DNA of 21,158 nt, from positions 1 through 21,158 of the forward strand of contig JAOZOH010000049.1 of NCBI GenBank assembly GCA_029933365.1, read 5' to 3'. The notes under the pieces are model-generated. The model saw only the letters and a list, made by a program, of their open reading frames with translations. It was not told the origin of the DNA and made no database searches. Positions within the stretch are counted from its first letter, which is position 1. Each line of letters opens with the position of its first letter. Both the position numbers and the translations under genes were made by a program. This DNA is from Desulfuromusa sp. (GTDB lineage Bacteria > Desulfobacterota > Desulfuromonadia > Desulfuromonadales > Geopsychrobacteraceae). Below are positions 1 to 10,250 of this stretch, one piece after another.

Positions 1-75
1 CTCATGCTAGAAACATGGAGCTTGCTTCAGACTCATCTCATTTTGGAAGAGGCTGCTTCTGGACATCATGAATAA
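1..75 (+). CDS. possible C-terminal end of an upstream gene (partial)
   Basis: Frame 1 is open from the first base to a TAA at 73-75 and gives a 24-residue tail ending in EEAASGHHE. No start codon or family can be assigned because the gene is cut by the window edge. The support is positional: a stem-loop followed by a T-run begins 25 bases after this stop, as expected for the end of a plus-strand transcript. Frame 3 is also open to about position 71, so the frame choice is tentative. Confidence 0.35.
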   Translation, partial: LMLETWSLLQTHLILEEAASGHHE

Positions 76-99
76 AACCTGTTACTGTCACAGATTCTT

Positions 100-125
100 G
101 GTGTCCATCGGTCGGCACCTTTTTT
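100..125 (+). terminator. Rho-independent terminator of the upstream gene
   Basis: GGTGTC (100-105) pairs with GGCACC (114-119) in a 6-bp stem with one G-U pair around an 8-base loop. Six T residues follow (120-125). It separates the upstream plus-strand gene from rhlE. Confidence 0.6.
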
Positions 126-249
126 AGTGCCTCGGTAGTTTCTTTACGATTTTCCCCTGTCACCTTTATTTTACATGTTTCCTGCCTGAGACCGTTCCTT
201 TGATTATTTCATCGGATGGGCCGGTTCTATTCTCGGAGTTTACTCTTTT

Positions 250-1551
250 ATGTCGTTTAACAACCTCGGTCTGATGACCGAACTGCTTCAAGCTGTATCC
301 GAACAAGGCTACAGACAACCTACCCCGATTCAAGCTAAAGCAATTCCTTTTGTTCTTGAAGGACGGGATGTTCTTGCCGGTGCTCAAACCGGAACCGGTA
401 AAACAGCCGGGTTCACCTTGCCACTATTGCAGCGTCTGAGTGCTAAAAAAATAACCAGTGGACATCGCCCGGTCCGGGCTCTTGTGCTTACCCCTACGCG
501 GGAACTTGCCGCTCAGATTGGTGAAAGTGTCACGCTGTACGGTAAGCATCTCCCCTTACGTTCAACAGTCATTTATGGTGGCGTGAAAATTAATCCGCAA
601 ATTCAGGTTTTGCGCCGTGGGGTTGATATCCTGGTCGCAACTCCGGGCCGCTTATTGGACCATGTTGGCCAAAAGACTCTCGATTTATCTAATGTTGAAA
701 TACTGGTTCTGGATGAAGCGGACAGGATGCTTGATATGGGGTTTCTCCCCGATATCCGCAAGATTCTTGCGCTGCTTCCCCAAAAACGCCAAAACTTGTT
801 ATTTTCAGCAACTTTTTCCAGTGACATCAAAAGGCTGGCTGATAGTTTGCTGAATAGTCCCATGCTGATAGAGGTGGCTCGCCAGAATCCTGCAGCCGAA
901 CTGGTGCAGCAGGTGGTTCATCATGTCGATAAAAAACGGAAGCGGGAGCTGCTCTCTTTTCTGATTGGCTCACGTAATCTAAAACAAGTGTTGGTTTTTA
1001 CCCGTACCAAGCATGGAGCTAACCGCCTTTCCCAACAGTTGGAACGGGATGGTATCAGTTCCACTGCCATTCACGGTAATAAAAGTCAAGGTGCTCGGAC
1101 CCGTGCTCTCGCCGATTTTAAACGTGGAGCCGTGCGGGTGCTGGTTGCAACTGACATCGCCGCCCGGGGTCTTGATATTGATCAACTTCCCCATGTAGTC
1201 AATTATGAACTTCCAAATATTTCCGAGGATTATGTCCACCGTATCGGTCGCACCGGACGAGCTGGTCATGTTGGGGACGCAATTTCGCTGGTATGTGTCG
1301 ATGAGAATAAGTTACTACGCGATATCGAACGGCTTCTCAAAACAAAAATAGCGACGGAAGTTATTGCCGGTTACGAGCCAGATCCAGCTATTGTGGCAGA
1401 GCCAGTTAAAAAAGGGCGGGGTCATCATGATTATGCAAAACCAAGAAATAATCGTAATGGTAGTAAAAGTGGAGGGCAACGACCCAATCGCTCTGGAAAT
1501 GCAAAAAGCACACAGCGACGCCGTTCAAACTCAAGCACAAAAAACAGGTAA
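250..1551 (+). CDS. rhlE: DEAD-box ATP-dependent RNA helicase RhlE
   Basis: A 433-residue cytoplasmic RNA helicase of the RhlE branch, which unwinds short RNA duplexes in ribosome assembly and RNA turnover. Visible motifs, in order: Q-motif glutamine in PTPIQ (about residue 28), Walker A AQTGTGKT (45-52), PTREL (82-86), DEAD (155-158), SAT (186-188), ARGLDI in the second RecA domain (305-310), and HRIGRTGR (330-337). The last 45 or so residues are a low-complexity tail rich in Arg, Lys, Asn and Ser, as is usual for the RNA-binding tails of this family. The ATG at 250 has GGAG at 235-238 upstream, and the protein starts like other RhlE proteins (MSFNNLGL). The gene stands alone and ends at a bidirectional terminator. 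The family is certain; the subfamily name rests on overall resemblance. Confidence 0.93.
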   Translation: MSFNNLGLMTELLQAVSEQGYRQPTPIQAKAIPFVLEGRDVLAGAQTGTGKTAGFTLPLLQRLSAKKITSGHRPVRALVLTPTRELAAQIGESVTLYGKHLPLRSTVIYGGVKINPQIQVLRRGVDILVATPGRLLDHVGQKTLDLSNVEILVLDEADRMLDMGFLPDIRKILALLPQKRQNLLFSATFSSDIKRLADSLLNSPMLIEVARQNPAAELVQQVVHHVDKKRKRELLSFLIGSRNLKQVLVFTRTKHGANRLSQQLERDGISSTAIHGNKSQGARTRALADFKRGAVRVLVATDIAARGLDIDQLPHVVNYELPNISEDYVHRIGRTGRAGHVGDAISLVCVDENKLLRDIERLLKTKIATEVIAGYEPDPAIVAEPVKKGRGHHDYAKPRNNRNGSKSGGQRPNRSGNAKSTQRRRSNSSTKNR

Positions 1552-1583
1552 GTCAGGTTGAATTCACCCTGTTGAATATTTAT

Positions 1584-1625
1584 GCTAACGGCTCAGTGGA
1601 AAATATGTTGATCTGAGCCGTTAGC
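1584..1625. terminator. bidirectional hairpin terminator between rhlE and purB
   Basis: GCTAACGGCTCAG (1584-1596) and CTGAGCCGTTAGC (1613-1625) are perfect 13-bp complements around a 16-base loop. The flanks are AT-rich without a long uninterrupted T-run. It lies between the convergent ends of rhlE and purB and can serve both. Confidence 0.75.
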
Positions 1626-1669
1626 TATTTATAAATATCCATATAAATAGATAGATTAAGTGTTTAATC

Positions 1670-3127
<1,458 letters not shown>

Positions 3128-3204
3128 TCATTTTAAAAAATGTGCAAGAGATACTAATCTCAGGTAGAATTGTTACAGTTAAGTTTTACGAAGGGTGGAA
3201 TATA

Positions 3205-4098
3205 ATGAATGCTAAAAAAAAGACAGTTTCACTGGTGCTTGGCAGTGGCGGAGCACGTGGTTTAGCTCATATTGGTGTAACTCAAGTTCTGAATGAGCGC
3301 GGTTATGACATTCGTTCTATTTCGGGTTCGTCAATGGGGGCTTTAATTGGTGGGATTTACGCGGCTGGTAAACTGGATGTTTACACTGAATGGGTTTGTG
3401 CTCTTGATCGTATGAATGTGCTGCGCTTACTTGATGTTTCTTTCAGTGGGTCGGCAATTTTTAAAGGGGAGCGGATCATCAATACCCTGCGGGAACTCAT
3501 CGGTGAGCAGAATATTGAGGATCTCCCGGTTACTTTTACGGCGGTTGCAACAGACTTAGAGGAGAGTAAGGAAGTCTGGCTTTCTAGTGGTCCTTTGTGT
3601 GAGGCTATCCGGGCCTCGATTGCTTTTCCAACGGTTTTTTCTGCGGTTCCTTATAATGGGAGAACTCTTGTTGACGGAGGCTTGCTGAACCCCATTCCCA
3701 TCGCGCCGACGCTTCGAGATATGACCGATATAACCGTTGCGGTCAGCTTGAGTGGCAATGCAAAAATAATCCCGGAAGAGATCCCAGAGGTGAAAGATCC
3801 CCCTGAAGAACGTAACAAATATCATCAGAAAATTATTGACTTTATTGATAATTTACATCGCAAAGACAATGATAAAATAGATGATGCTGGTTTTTTTGAC
3901 ATTATTTCAAAAAGCCTGGATGTTATGCAATCTACGATTGCCAATTTTAAGTTAGCAGCATATATGCCTGATATCCTCATAGAAATACCGAAAGATGCTT
4001 GTACTATTTATGAATTTGAACGGGCTAGCGAGTTAATTGAAATTGGTCGACGTGAAGCAACTGCCCGACTAAACGAATTTGAAAAAATTTCGTCATAG
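3205..4098 (+). CDS. patatin-like phospholipase (RssA/NTE type)
   Basis: A 297-residue patatin-fold serine hydrolase of the RssA-like branch, expected to act on phospholipid or lysophospholipid acyl esters; the substrate cannot be read from sequence. It shows the oxyanion-hole loop GSGGARG (13-19), the nucleophile elbow GSSMG (41-45, Ser43) and the catalytic aspartate in DGG (157-159, Asp157), so the Ser-Asp dyad is complete. There is no signal peptide or membrane segment, so it is probably cytoplasmic. I chose the ATG at 3205 because AAGGGTGG lies just upstream and the family's conserved first strand starts within ten residues; the reading frame extends 27 codons further upstream without conserved features. 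The C-terminal third is a variable, mostly helical region. The gene is convergent with pfkA, 36 bases apart, with no clear hairpin between them. Confidence 0.88.
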   Translation: MNAKKKTVSLVLGSGGARGLAHIGVTQVLNERGYDIRSISGSSMGALIGGIYAAGKLDVYTEWVCALDRMNVLRLLDVSFSGSAIFKGERIINTLRELIGEQNIEDLPVTFTAVATDLEESKEVWLSSGPLCEAIRASIAFPTVFSAVPYNGRTLVDGGLLNPIPIAPTLRDMTDITVAVSLSGNAKIIPEEIPEVKDPPEERNKYHQKIIDFIDNLHRKDNDKIDDAGFFDIISKSLDVMQSTIANFKLAAYMPDILIEIPKDACTIYEFERASELIEIGRREATARLNEFEKISS

Positions 4099-4134
4099 CA
4101 GCCCTGATCATTTAGTCTTATTGTTCATGTAGGG

Positions 4135-5097
4135 TTAAGCCAATAATTGATTTGCCAGTTTTGGCAACATTGGATTGATTGGCCGAATTCCTGCGGATAT
4201 AACAGTTGAAAGTTCGGTTAGAACTATAGTCGATCCTTGTAGTCCTACCATCATCCCACCATTGCCCTTAATCAGGTTTTCCACAGCTGCCTGACCAAAT
4301 CGCGCTCCAAGCAGGCGGTCGTAGACTGAGGGTGAACCACCACGCTGATAATGACCAAGAACGATAACTCGCGTTTCAAACCCGATCCGGTTCTTGATTT
4401 GATCCGCGATATCTTCGGCTTTGCCGGCTCCTTCGGCGACCATGATAATTGAATTGGTGCGCCCTTCTTGATAACGTTTGCGCAGGTCGCTACAAATATC
4501 ATCAAGATTGTATGGTTCTTCAGGAATTAAACTGTATTCAGCCCCCGAAGCAATCGTGGCGACAACGGTGAGGTAGCCACAATTTCTTCCCATAATCTCA
4601 ACGACAAATGCGCGATCATGGGATGAGGCAGTATCTTTCAGGTTATCCACGGCACGGATAATATTATTCAATGCAGTATCGGCACCAAGTGACACATCAG
4701 TAAAGGAAATGTCGTTATCAATTGACCCGGGAATTCCAATAACCGGGATACCTTGTTGGTGGATTGCATACCCACCTTTCAGTGAGCCATCTCCTCCGAT
4801 GACGATTAAGCCTTCAACCCCCATTCCTTTTAAATTTTCGCTGGCTAGACGTAACCCGGACTCGGTGCGCATCTCTTTGCAGCGGGCGCTCTGTAAGACA
4901 GTTCCGCCACGCTGAAGGATATTACTCACTGAACGGGTGGTCATGGTTTCATAGAGACGATCAATTAAGCCTTGAAAGCCTTTCTGAATGCCGATAACCT
5001 CCAAATTTAATACTAGTCCGGCACGCACAACCGCACGAAGTGTTGCATTCATTCCTGAGCAGTCGCCACCACTGGTTAAAACAGCAATACGTTTCAT
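4135..5097 (-). CDS. pfkA: ATP-dependent 6-phosphofructokinase
   Basis: Phosphorylates fructose 6-phosphate to fructose 1,6-bisphosphate, the committed step of glycolysis. At 320 residues it has the length of E. coli PfkA and is collinear with it. Visible sites: nucleotide loop GGDCSGMN (10-17; the usual form is GGDAPGMN), GGDGS (101-105), PGSIDND (123-129) with catalytic Asp127, MGRNCG (169-174) and QRGGSP. Gly104 in GGDGS and Gly124 in PGSIDND are what ATP-dependent enzymes carry; pyrophosphate-dependent enzymes have Asp and Lys there. The ATG at 5095-5097 is preceded by AAAGG. The gene is divergent from the M16 peptidase operon, sharing a 108-base gap. Confidence 0.95.
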   Translation of the reverse strand: MKRIAVLTSGGDCSGMNATLRAVVRAGLVLNLEVIGIQKGFQGLIDRLYETMTTRSVSNILQRGGTVLQSARCKEMRTESGLRLASENLKGMGVEGLIVIGGDGSLKGGYAIHQQGIPVIGIPGSIDNDISFTDVSLGADTALNNIIRAVDNLKDTASSHDRAFVVEIMGRNCGYLTVVATIASGAEYSLIPEEPYNLDDICSDLRKRYQEGRTNSIIMVAEGAGKAEDIADQIKNRIGFETRVIVLGHYQRGGSPSVYDRLLGARFGQAAVENLIKGNGGMMVGLQGSTIVLTELSTVISAGIRPINPMLPKLANQLLA

Positions 5098-5136
5098 ATG
5101 TTAATAACCTTTCTAAAAAAGATTGATCCGGGTAGA

Positions 5137-5165
5137 TTCAGCAGCGGACAATGGGATACTATAAC
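5137..5165 (+). promoter_or_regulatory. candidate promoter of the M16 peptidase operon
   Basis: TTCAGC (5137-5142) and TATAAC (5160-5165) are 17 bases apart on the plus strand in the pfkA/M16 divergent gap. The -10 box is good and the -35 box is weak. The same AT core reads TATAGT on the minus strand, so assignment to one gene is uncertain. Confidence 0.3.
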
Positions 5166-5205
5166 CCGATACACAAAATTAATCATTTTTTTTGGAGGAA
5201 TCCAG

Positions 5206-6687
5206 ATGCAGCGCAGAATGACCTCAATCCTATTTATTTTTCTCTTCATTATTCCAGGGATGGCCTTTGCTCAGACATTGGTTGACAAGGTTCAGGAACA
5301 TCATCTTGATAATGGTGCGACGGTTCTATTGGTGGAGCGCCACGACTCCCCCACGGTGGCAGCTTATATCAGTTTCCGGGTTGGTGCAGTGAATGAAATG
5401 AGCAATGAGCGTGGCGTTGCCCACTTATTGGAACACATGTTGTTCAAGGGAACTAAAACTTTAGGGACTAAGAACTATGCTGCAGAAAAACCGTTGTTGC
5501 GGCAGATAAAAATAGTTGGTCAGCAGATAGACGTTCTAAAGAGTCAAGCTGCTACTGATCCTCAGAAGTTGCAGCAGCTTCGGGATCAACTCAAAGCAGT
5601 GCAGAAAAAGCACCGAAAACTGGTGGTTAAAAATGAATTTTCAAAGATTTATGGGGAAAATGGTGGGGTTGGTTACAACGCCTATACCGGTAAAGATTCA
5701 ACGACCTATTTGATTAATCTACCTGCCAATAAGTTGGAACTCTGGGCGGCGATTGAGTCAGATCGATTGGAAAATGCTGTTTTTCGTGAATTTTACACGG
5801 AACGGGATGTGGTCCATGAAGAGCGGCGGCGTTCCTACGAAAGTAGCCCTGACGGTTTGATGTATGAGACCTTACTGGCAACGGCATACAAGGTTCACCC
5901 ATACCGGAATCCGGTCATCGGTTGGAATTCAGATATTGATAATCTTGATCCGGATGAAATTCGTGATTTTTTTGCTAAATACTATACCCCGGTTAATATG
6001 GTGATTACTTTGGTTGGTGATTTTGATAGTCAGAGTACGTTGCAGATGGTTGATCGCTATTTTGGCAAGTTGGCACCGGGCATCCCGGTTCCCCCAGTTT
6101 TAGACAGAGAGCCTGAACAAAAAGGGCAACGTCGGATTTATATTGATTTCGATGCTGAGCAGCAATTGATGATTGCTTATCATAAGCCAACCATGCCACA
6201 GCGTGACGATTATATTTTTGATATTCTCATGCAGGTTTTGTGTGAGGGGAGAACCTCGCGGCTTTATAAATCACTGGTGGTAGAAAAACAACTGGTGACA
6301 GATGTCAACGTGTTTGGAGCTCCTGGTTCCCGTTACGACAATCTGATGATTCTCAGTATGACCCCCCGTTTCAGCTGTTCCTGTACAAATATAGAAGATG
6401 CAGTTTACTTAGAATTGGAGCGCTTGAAGTCTGAACCACTAACCCTTGCTGAGATAAATGTCGCTCGCAAGCAGATTATGACTTCGATTTTGCGGGGTTT
6501 AAAAGGAAACAGTGGCTTGGCTCGGATGTTATCATCCTATCAAACCCTTGGCGACTGGCGCTACCTGGTTGATTATGAAAAGCAACTCAATTCGATTACG
6601 GCAAAAGATATTATGGAAGTTGCAAAACGCTATTTGCACGCTGATAACAGAACTGTAGTGACTTTACGCCGTGGAGAGCAGAGTTGA
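5206..6687 (+). CDS. M16 family zinc metallopeptidase, catalytic subunit
   Basis: A 493-residue exported M16 (pitrilysin/insulinase-type) peptidase. A signal peptide spans residues 1-22, with likely cleavage in AFA|QTL, so it acts in the periplasm. The inverted zinc motif HLLEH is at 73-77, and Glu206 in VVHEE is the expected third ligand. Between them is an extra, charged, mostly helical stretch of about 55 residues (roughly 95-150) that looks like a coiled-coil hairpin, so the third ligand is about 130 residues downstream instead of about 75. The C-terminal half has the second M16 fold, but without the Arg-Tyr pair found in the partner gene. I chose the ATG at 5206 because GGAGG (5194-5198) sits 7 bases upstream and it yields a clean signal peptide. 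Its stop overlaps the next start, so the two products are probably made together as a heterodimer. Substrates are unknown. Confidence 0.9.
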   Translation: MQRRMTSILFIFLFIIPGMAFAQTLVDKVQEHHLDNGATVLLVERHDSPTVAAYISFRVGAVNEMSNERGVAHLLEHMLFKGTKTLGTKNYAAEKPLLRQIKIVGQQIDVLKSQAATDPQKLQQLRDQLKAVQKKHRKLVVKNEFSKIYGENGGVGYNAYTGKDSTTYLINLPANKLELWAAIESDRLENAVFREFYTERDVVHEERRRSYESSPDGLMYETLLATAYKVHPYRNPVIGWNSDIDNLDPDEIRDFFAKYYTPVNMVITLVGDFDSQSTLQMVDRYFGKLAPGIPVPPVLDREPEQKGQRRIYIDFDAEQQLMIAYHKPTMPQRDDYIFDILMQVLCEGRTSRLYKSLVVEKQLVTDVNVFGAPGSRYDNLMILSMTPRFSCSCTNIEDAVYLELERLKSEPLTLAEINVARKQIMTSILRGLKGNSGLARMLSSYQTLGDWRYLVDYEKQLNSITAKDIMEVAKRYLHADNRTVVTLRRGEQS

Positions 6688-8108
6688 TGCGTTATTTTTT
6701 ATATCTATCGGTTGTTTTTCTCCTTTTTGGGTGCGGTCATGGTTTATTCAATCAGCAGGTGCGTCCTGATAATTTGAGCTTTCCCCCATTAGAGTTCAAG
6801 TTTCCCGAGGTGTCTCAGCAGCAGCTGGAAAATGGGTTGAAGCTCTATCTGAAAGAAGATCATGAGCTTCCCCTGGTAGAACTGACCCTGCTGGTTGAAG
6901 GTGGCGACATTCACGATCCTCTTGATAAAACTGGATTGTCACAGTTTTTTGCCAGGACTCTATCAACCGGAGGGACAAAAGAGTTGTCTCCAGCAGAGTT
7001 GGAAGCAGAATTGGAAGCGATGGCTGCAATTTTAACAGTTTCCAGCTCTGCGTATGGATATGAAATTAATCTATCTTTGAATCAACAGGATTTAGCGCGT
7101 GGCATAGAAATTTTGGCAGATTTATTACGTCGACCACGTTTTGATCCCGAACGGATGGAGCTGGTTCGAACTCAGATGCTGGAAGAAATCTATCGTAAAA
7201 ATGATGATCCAGGTTCCATTGCAAGTCGCTTGCTGAGTGGGGCCATTTATCCGGGGCACCCGTTTGGAACTGAGTCGACAGCAAACATGGTTGCGAGTTT
7301 CACCCGTGAGGATCTGTTGGAATTACATCAACGCTATTTTCAACCACAGAGCTTCTGGTTAGCTGTTTCGGGAGATGTGCAACAAGCTGATCTGGTTTCT
7401 TTAATAGAGCAACAGCTTGGTGACTGGCATTCAACTGAAAGTATGATTCGAGAGTTGCCATCGTTGCCAGCGGCTGCAACCGGCAAAATTTTGCTGGCCG
7501 GCAAGGATATTCCACAGACGACAATTTTGATGGGACACTCGGGTATCAGTAAAGATAATCCTGATGTTCTGGCACTACAGGTTGCAAATTATATTCTTGG
7601 TGGTGGTGGTTTTAATTCGCGAATGATGCGGGAAGTTCGTTCTGATCGTGGACTTGCCTATTCGGTCTATTCCTACTTTCAGATAGGTCGCCAGCTGCCA
7701 GGAATGTTTATTGTTGGCAGTGAAACTAAATCACAATCAACGGTGGAAGTTGTGACCTTACTACAGCAGTTAATTCAGCAGATACGTGCCGAGCCTGTCT
7801 CTGCAGCAGAACTTGACCTGGCAAAGAAGAGCCTGATCAACTCCTTTGTATTTGCCTTTACTGACAGCCACTCTGTTGTCAATCGCAAGGTTCGTCTCGA
7901 TTACTACGGTTATCCAAAGGATTACCTGGAAACTTACCGTCAGCAGGTTGCTGCAGTGACTATTGCTGATGTGCAACGCGTGGCACGCCAGTATCTGCAC
8001 CCTGATAAATTACAGATTGTGCTGGTTGGGAACAGCCATCAATATATGGATGAAATCAAAACATTGGGCTTGCCTGTTGAAAATATTGATTTACAATTGA
8101 CCCAATAG
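6687..8108 (+). CDS. M16 family peptidase-like lipoprotein, non-catalytic partner
   Basis: A 473-residue M16 homologue that lacks the zinc site: QFFAR (86-90) stands where HxxEH would be. The C-terminal half keeps RGLAYSVYSY (321-330), the Arg/Tyr segment that in two-chain M16B peptidases binds substrate in the subunit opposite the zinc. The N-terminus is a short hydrophobic stretch ending in LLFGC, with Cys16 a plausible lipidation site (Phe at -2 is unusual), so it is probably a membrane-anchored periplasmic lipoprotein. The ATG at 6687 overlaps the upstream stop (ATGA). Zinc site in one chain and Arg-Tyr in the other suggests an obligate heterodimer. Confidence 0.88.
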   Translation: MRYFLYLSVVFLLFGCGHGLFNQQVRPDNLSFPPLEFKFPEVSQQQLENGLKLYLKEDHELPLVELTLLVEGGDIHDPLDKTGLSQFFARTLSTGGTKELSPAELEAELEAMAAILTVSSSAYGYEINLSLNQQDLARGIEILADLLRRPRFDPERMELVRTQMLEEIYRKNDDPGSIASRLLSGAIYPGHPFGTESTANMVASFTREDLLELHQRYFQPQSFWLAVSGDVQQADLVSLIEQQLGDWHSTESMIRELPSLPAAATGKILLAGKDIPQTTILMGHSGISKDNPDVLALQVANYILGGGGFNSRMMREVRSDRGLAYSVYSYFQIGRQLPGMFIVGSETKSQSTVEVVTLLQQLIQQIRAEPVSAAELDLAKKSLINSFVFAFTDSHSVVNRKVRLDYYGYPKDYLETYRQQVAAVTIADVQRVARQYLHPDKLQIVLVGNSHQYMDEIKTLGLPVENIDLQLTQ

Positions 8109-8125
8109 GATAAAAGGTCAGGGCG

Positions 8126-9490
8126 ATGACGAAGGTCAAAGCAACGCAATTTAAACTACGGGAGAGAATAAAGAATCTGCTCTGGGAACAAAATCCTGCG
8201 GATTTATCCCTGCTGCAGCGGATTTTGTTGCGTCAAGTTCAGACTGTCGCTTTGGTGATCAGAGATTTCGGTATGAATCAGTGTTTTCTCCGCGCCGCAG
8301 CCCTGACTTATTATACGATGCTGTCTCTGGTGCCATTGTTAGCGTTGACCTTTGCACTACTGAAGGCATTCGGGGTGCAAAATCTTCTGCAGCCATTGAT
8401 TATCGAGAAGTTGAATGTTGGTGATGGGCAGGCCGCTGAAGTTATTCTGGGCTACATCAACAATACCCAAGTGACACAACTGGGAGCCGTTGGGCTGGTT
8501 TTTCTGATTATTGCTGTAGTTTCTTTGCTCACCAATGTTGAAAAATCTTTTAATTATATCTGGGGAGTCAAGGATATTCGTCCGCTGTTACGCCGCTTTG
8601 CCGATTATCTATCGGTTATTCTGGTCGGTCCTTTACTTATCATCAGTGCCATTTCGATGACATCGACACTGGCCAGCAATAGTCTTGTACAAAAACTGAT
8701 TGAAATGGAGATGGTTGGCAATCTCATTCTGCTGTTGTTTAAGATAACGCCCTTTTTCTTTATGTGGCTGGCGTTTACCGGGCTTTATGTTTTTATGTCG
8801 AACCTTAAAGTGGAATGGCGTGCGGCATTTGTTGGTGGGGTGGTTGGGGGAACATTGTGGCAGATTGCCCAGGTTGGCTATGTCCATTTCCAAGTTGGAG
8901 TTGGCCGCTATAATGCGATCTATGGAACGATGGCGGCGTTGCCTATTTTTATGGTCTGGCTCTATCTTTCCTGGGTGATTGTTCTCTTTGGCCTTGGGGT
9001 TTGTTATGCAAAACAGAATCTGCGTACCAGTGGTCGGGATTTACGCGGCTCAGAAGTCAGCCGTAACAGCTTTGAGCAAATTGCCCTAGCTCTTCTGGTT
9101 ACGCTGGCAGATCGCTTTGCTAAAGGGGAACCAGCATTAAGCAATGAACAACTGGCTAAGTATCTGTTCATTCCTCCCCGTCTCTGCCGCAGTATCATCA
9201 ATCTACTGTTGAAAATTGGATTTGTGTCTGAGCTCTGTACTCTTTCTGGGCGTTGTCAATATCAACTAGGACGTTCCGCTGAAGACCTGAGTTTGTCTGA
9301 AATCCTAAAAAAAATGGGGGATTTTGGTGAGGAAGCTCTCCACCTTCAACCTCATCCACAAACCTTGATTGCCTTGGAAACCTGCCGTCGGGTAGAAGAT
9401 CTTGTGGCTGATAGTTTGGATGGTACAACTTTGAAAGACTTGGTCAGCCGATGTCAGGAACGGGTGCAGGCTGGGCCGCTTGAGGTATAG
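8126..9490 (+). CDS. YihY/BrkB-family inner membrane protein
   Basis: A 454-residue member of the YihY/virulence factor BrkB family (once mislabelled RNase BN), a six-helix integral membrane protein of uncertain biochemical role. Typical features are the entry motif AALTYYTMLSLVPLL (about 53-67), the run around SLLTNVEKSFNYIWGV, and RYNAIYGTMAALPIFMVWLY near the last helices. After the membrane domain (ending about residue 295) comes an extra soluble region of about 150 residues that resembles a winged helix (SNEQLAKYLFIPPRLCRSI). The ATG at 8126 is 17 bases after the M16 lipoprotein stop, so it is probably co-transcribed. Only 4 bases separate its stop from the end of the convergent LpxH-like gene, and no terminator is visible there. 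Confidence 0.87.
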   Translation: MTKVKATQFKLRERIKNLLWEQNPADLSLLQRILLRQVQTVALVIRDFGMNQCFLRAAALTYYTMLSLVPLLALTFALLKAFGVQNLLQPLIIEKLNVGDGQAAEVILGYINNTQVTQLGAVGLVFLIIAVVSLLTNVEKSFNYIWGVKDIRPLLRRFADYLSVILVGPLLIISAISMTSTLASNSLVQKLIEMEMVGNLILLLFKITPFFFMWLAFTGLYVFMSNLKVEWRAAFVGGVVGGTLWQIAQVGYVHFQVGVGRYNAIYGTMAALPIFMVWLYLSWVIVLFGLGVCYAKQNLRTSGRDLRGSEVSRNSFEQIALALLVTLADRFAKGEPALSNEQLAKYLFIPPRLCRSIINLLLKIGFVSELCTLSGRCQYQLGRSAEDLSLSEILKKMGDFGEEALHLQPHPQTLIALETCRRVEDLVADSLDGTTLKDLVSRCQERVQAGPLEV

Positions 9491-9494
9491 AAAA

Positions 9495-10193
9495 TCAGGA
9501 ATTGTAACTCTTCAGATTGATCTCCCCATCTATCATCTCTGCATAGGAAAACTGACTGATCCAGTCGCCTAATGCAATAATCTTTACGCCTCGATGTTCT
9601 CTTTCAAGTGGATGATGAAAGTGACCACAAATAACGATATCACTAGCGCTGTTTTCTGAAAATGGTATTAAATAGGGGGTAGGATCGTAATGTTGATTTT
9701 CCGGGTTGTTTTTTGAACTTTTATTTGACAACCAAATTGCAAATGACCAGACTAAGTCAGGATGAACAATCTGTGATAGAATTTTAATTGGCCAGCTGCG
9801 CCAGAAAGTGCGCAGGCGCTGATAATTACGATCAGGGTTGAGTAAATCACCGTGACTGAGCATAATTTTATGACCATCCCAATCAATCAGTTGCTGATCA
9901 GGGATTACAGTACAGTTGAGCGTTTCAGTAAAATAGGGACCAAGGTTGAAATCATGATTCCCTTCTACGAAATAGAGTTTAGTCCCGCTGTCTGACAATT
10001 GACGTAATTTTTCCAACAAGGGCATGTAAACGGTAAATACCAGATGTTTATAGCCAATCCAAAACTCAAAAATATCGCCGAGCAGAAAAAGGGCATCAAG
10101 GTCTTTTTGTCGGTTGAGAAAATCGAGTAAACACTGATAGTTATTATCCTGCGGATGGCGCAGGTGTGCATCGGATAAAAATATTGCTCTCAT
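9495..10193 (-). CDS. lpxH: LpxH-like UDP-2,3-diacylglucosamine diphosphatase
   Basis: A calcineurin-like metallophosphoesterase that probably hydrolyses UDP-2,3-diacylglucosamine to lipid X and UMP in lipid A synthesis. The two-metal site is complete: SDAHL (Asp8, His10), GDIFEFW (Asp40), GNHDF (Asn79, His80), SHGD (His114) and GHFHHP (His191, His193). The 232-residue length is close to E. coli LpxH (240). LpxH of E. coli type has GNRDF where this has GNHDF, so it could belong to a sister LpxH-like branch. I chose the ATG at 10191-10193 because the first beta strand, RAIFLSDAHL, begins there; the frame runs 26 codons further upstream without conservation and would overlap gloA. No good ribosome-binding site is visible before this ATG. 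Confidence 0.78.
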   Translation of the reverse strand: MRAIFLSDAHLRHPQDNNYQCLLDFLNRQKDLDALFLLGDIFEFWIGYKHLVFTVYMPLLEKLRQLSDSGTKLYFVEGNHDFNLGPYFTETLNCTVIPDQQLIDWDGHKIMLSHGDLLNPDRNYQRLRTFWRSWPIKILSQIVHPDLVWSFAIWLSNKSSKNNPENQHYDPTPYLIPFSENSASDIVICGHFHHPLEREHRGVKIIALGDWISQFSYAEMIDGEINLKSYNS

Positions 10194-10250
10194 GGCGTCG
10201 ACTATAAAGAGCCGATAGTCTGTTGTCAATTTACAATCAAGGAGATACTT

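Noticed and set aside
143..172. Possible rhlE promoter (TTTACG and TATTTT)
   Set aside because: Both boxes are poor matches and the spacing is 18 bases; no better candidate seen, so left unannotated.
1364..1561. 65-codon plus-strand ORF overlapping the end of rhlE in another frame
   Set aside because: It lies over the low-complexity basic tail of RhlE, has no ribosome-binding site of note and no family resemblance. It is a shadow frame.
4099..4134. Possible terminator between the patatin gene and pfkA
   Set aside because: Only a 4-bp CCCT/AGGG pairing with a long loop was found; not supportable.
4135..5097. Pyrophosphate-dependent phosphofructokinase
   Set aside because: The two deciding positions are Gly (GGDGS and PGSIDND), as in ATP-dependent enzymes; the PPi type has Asp and Lys.
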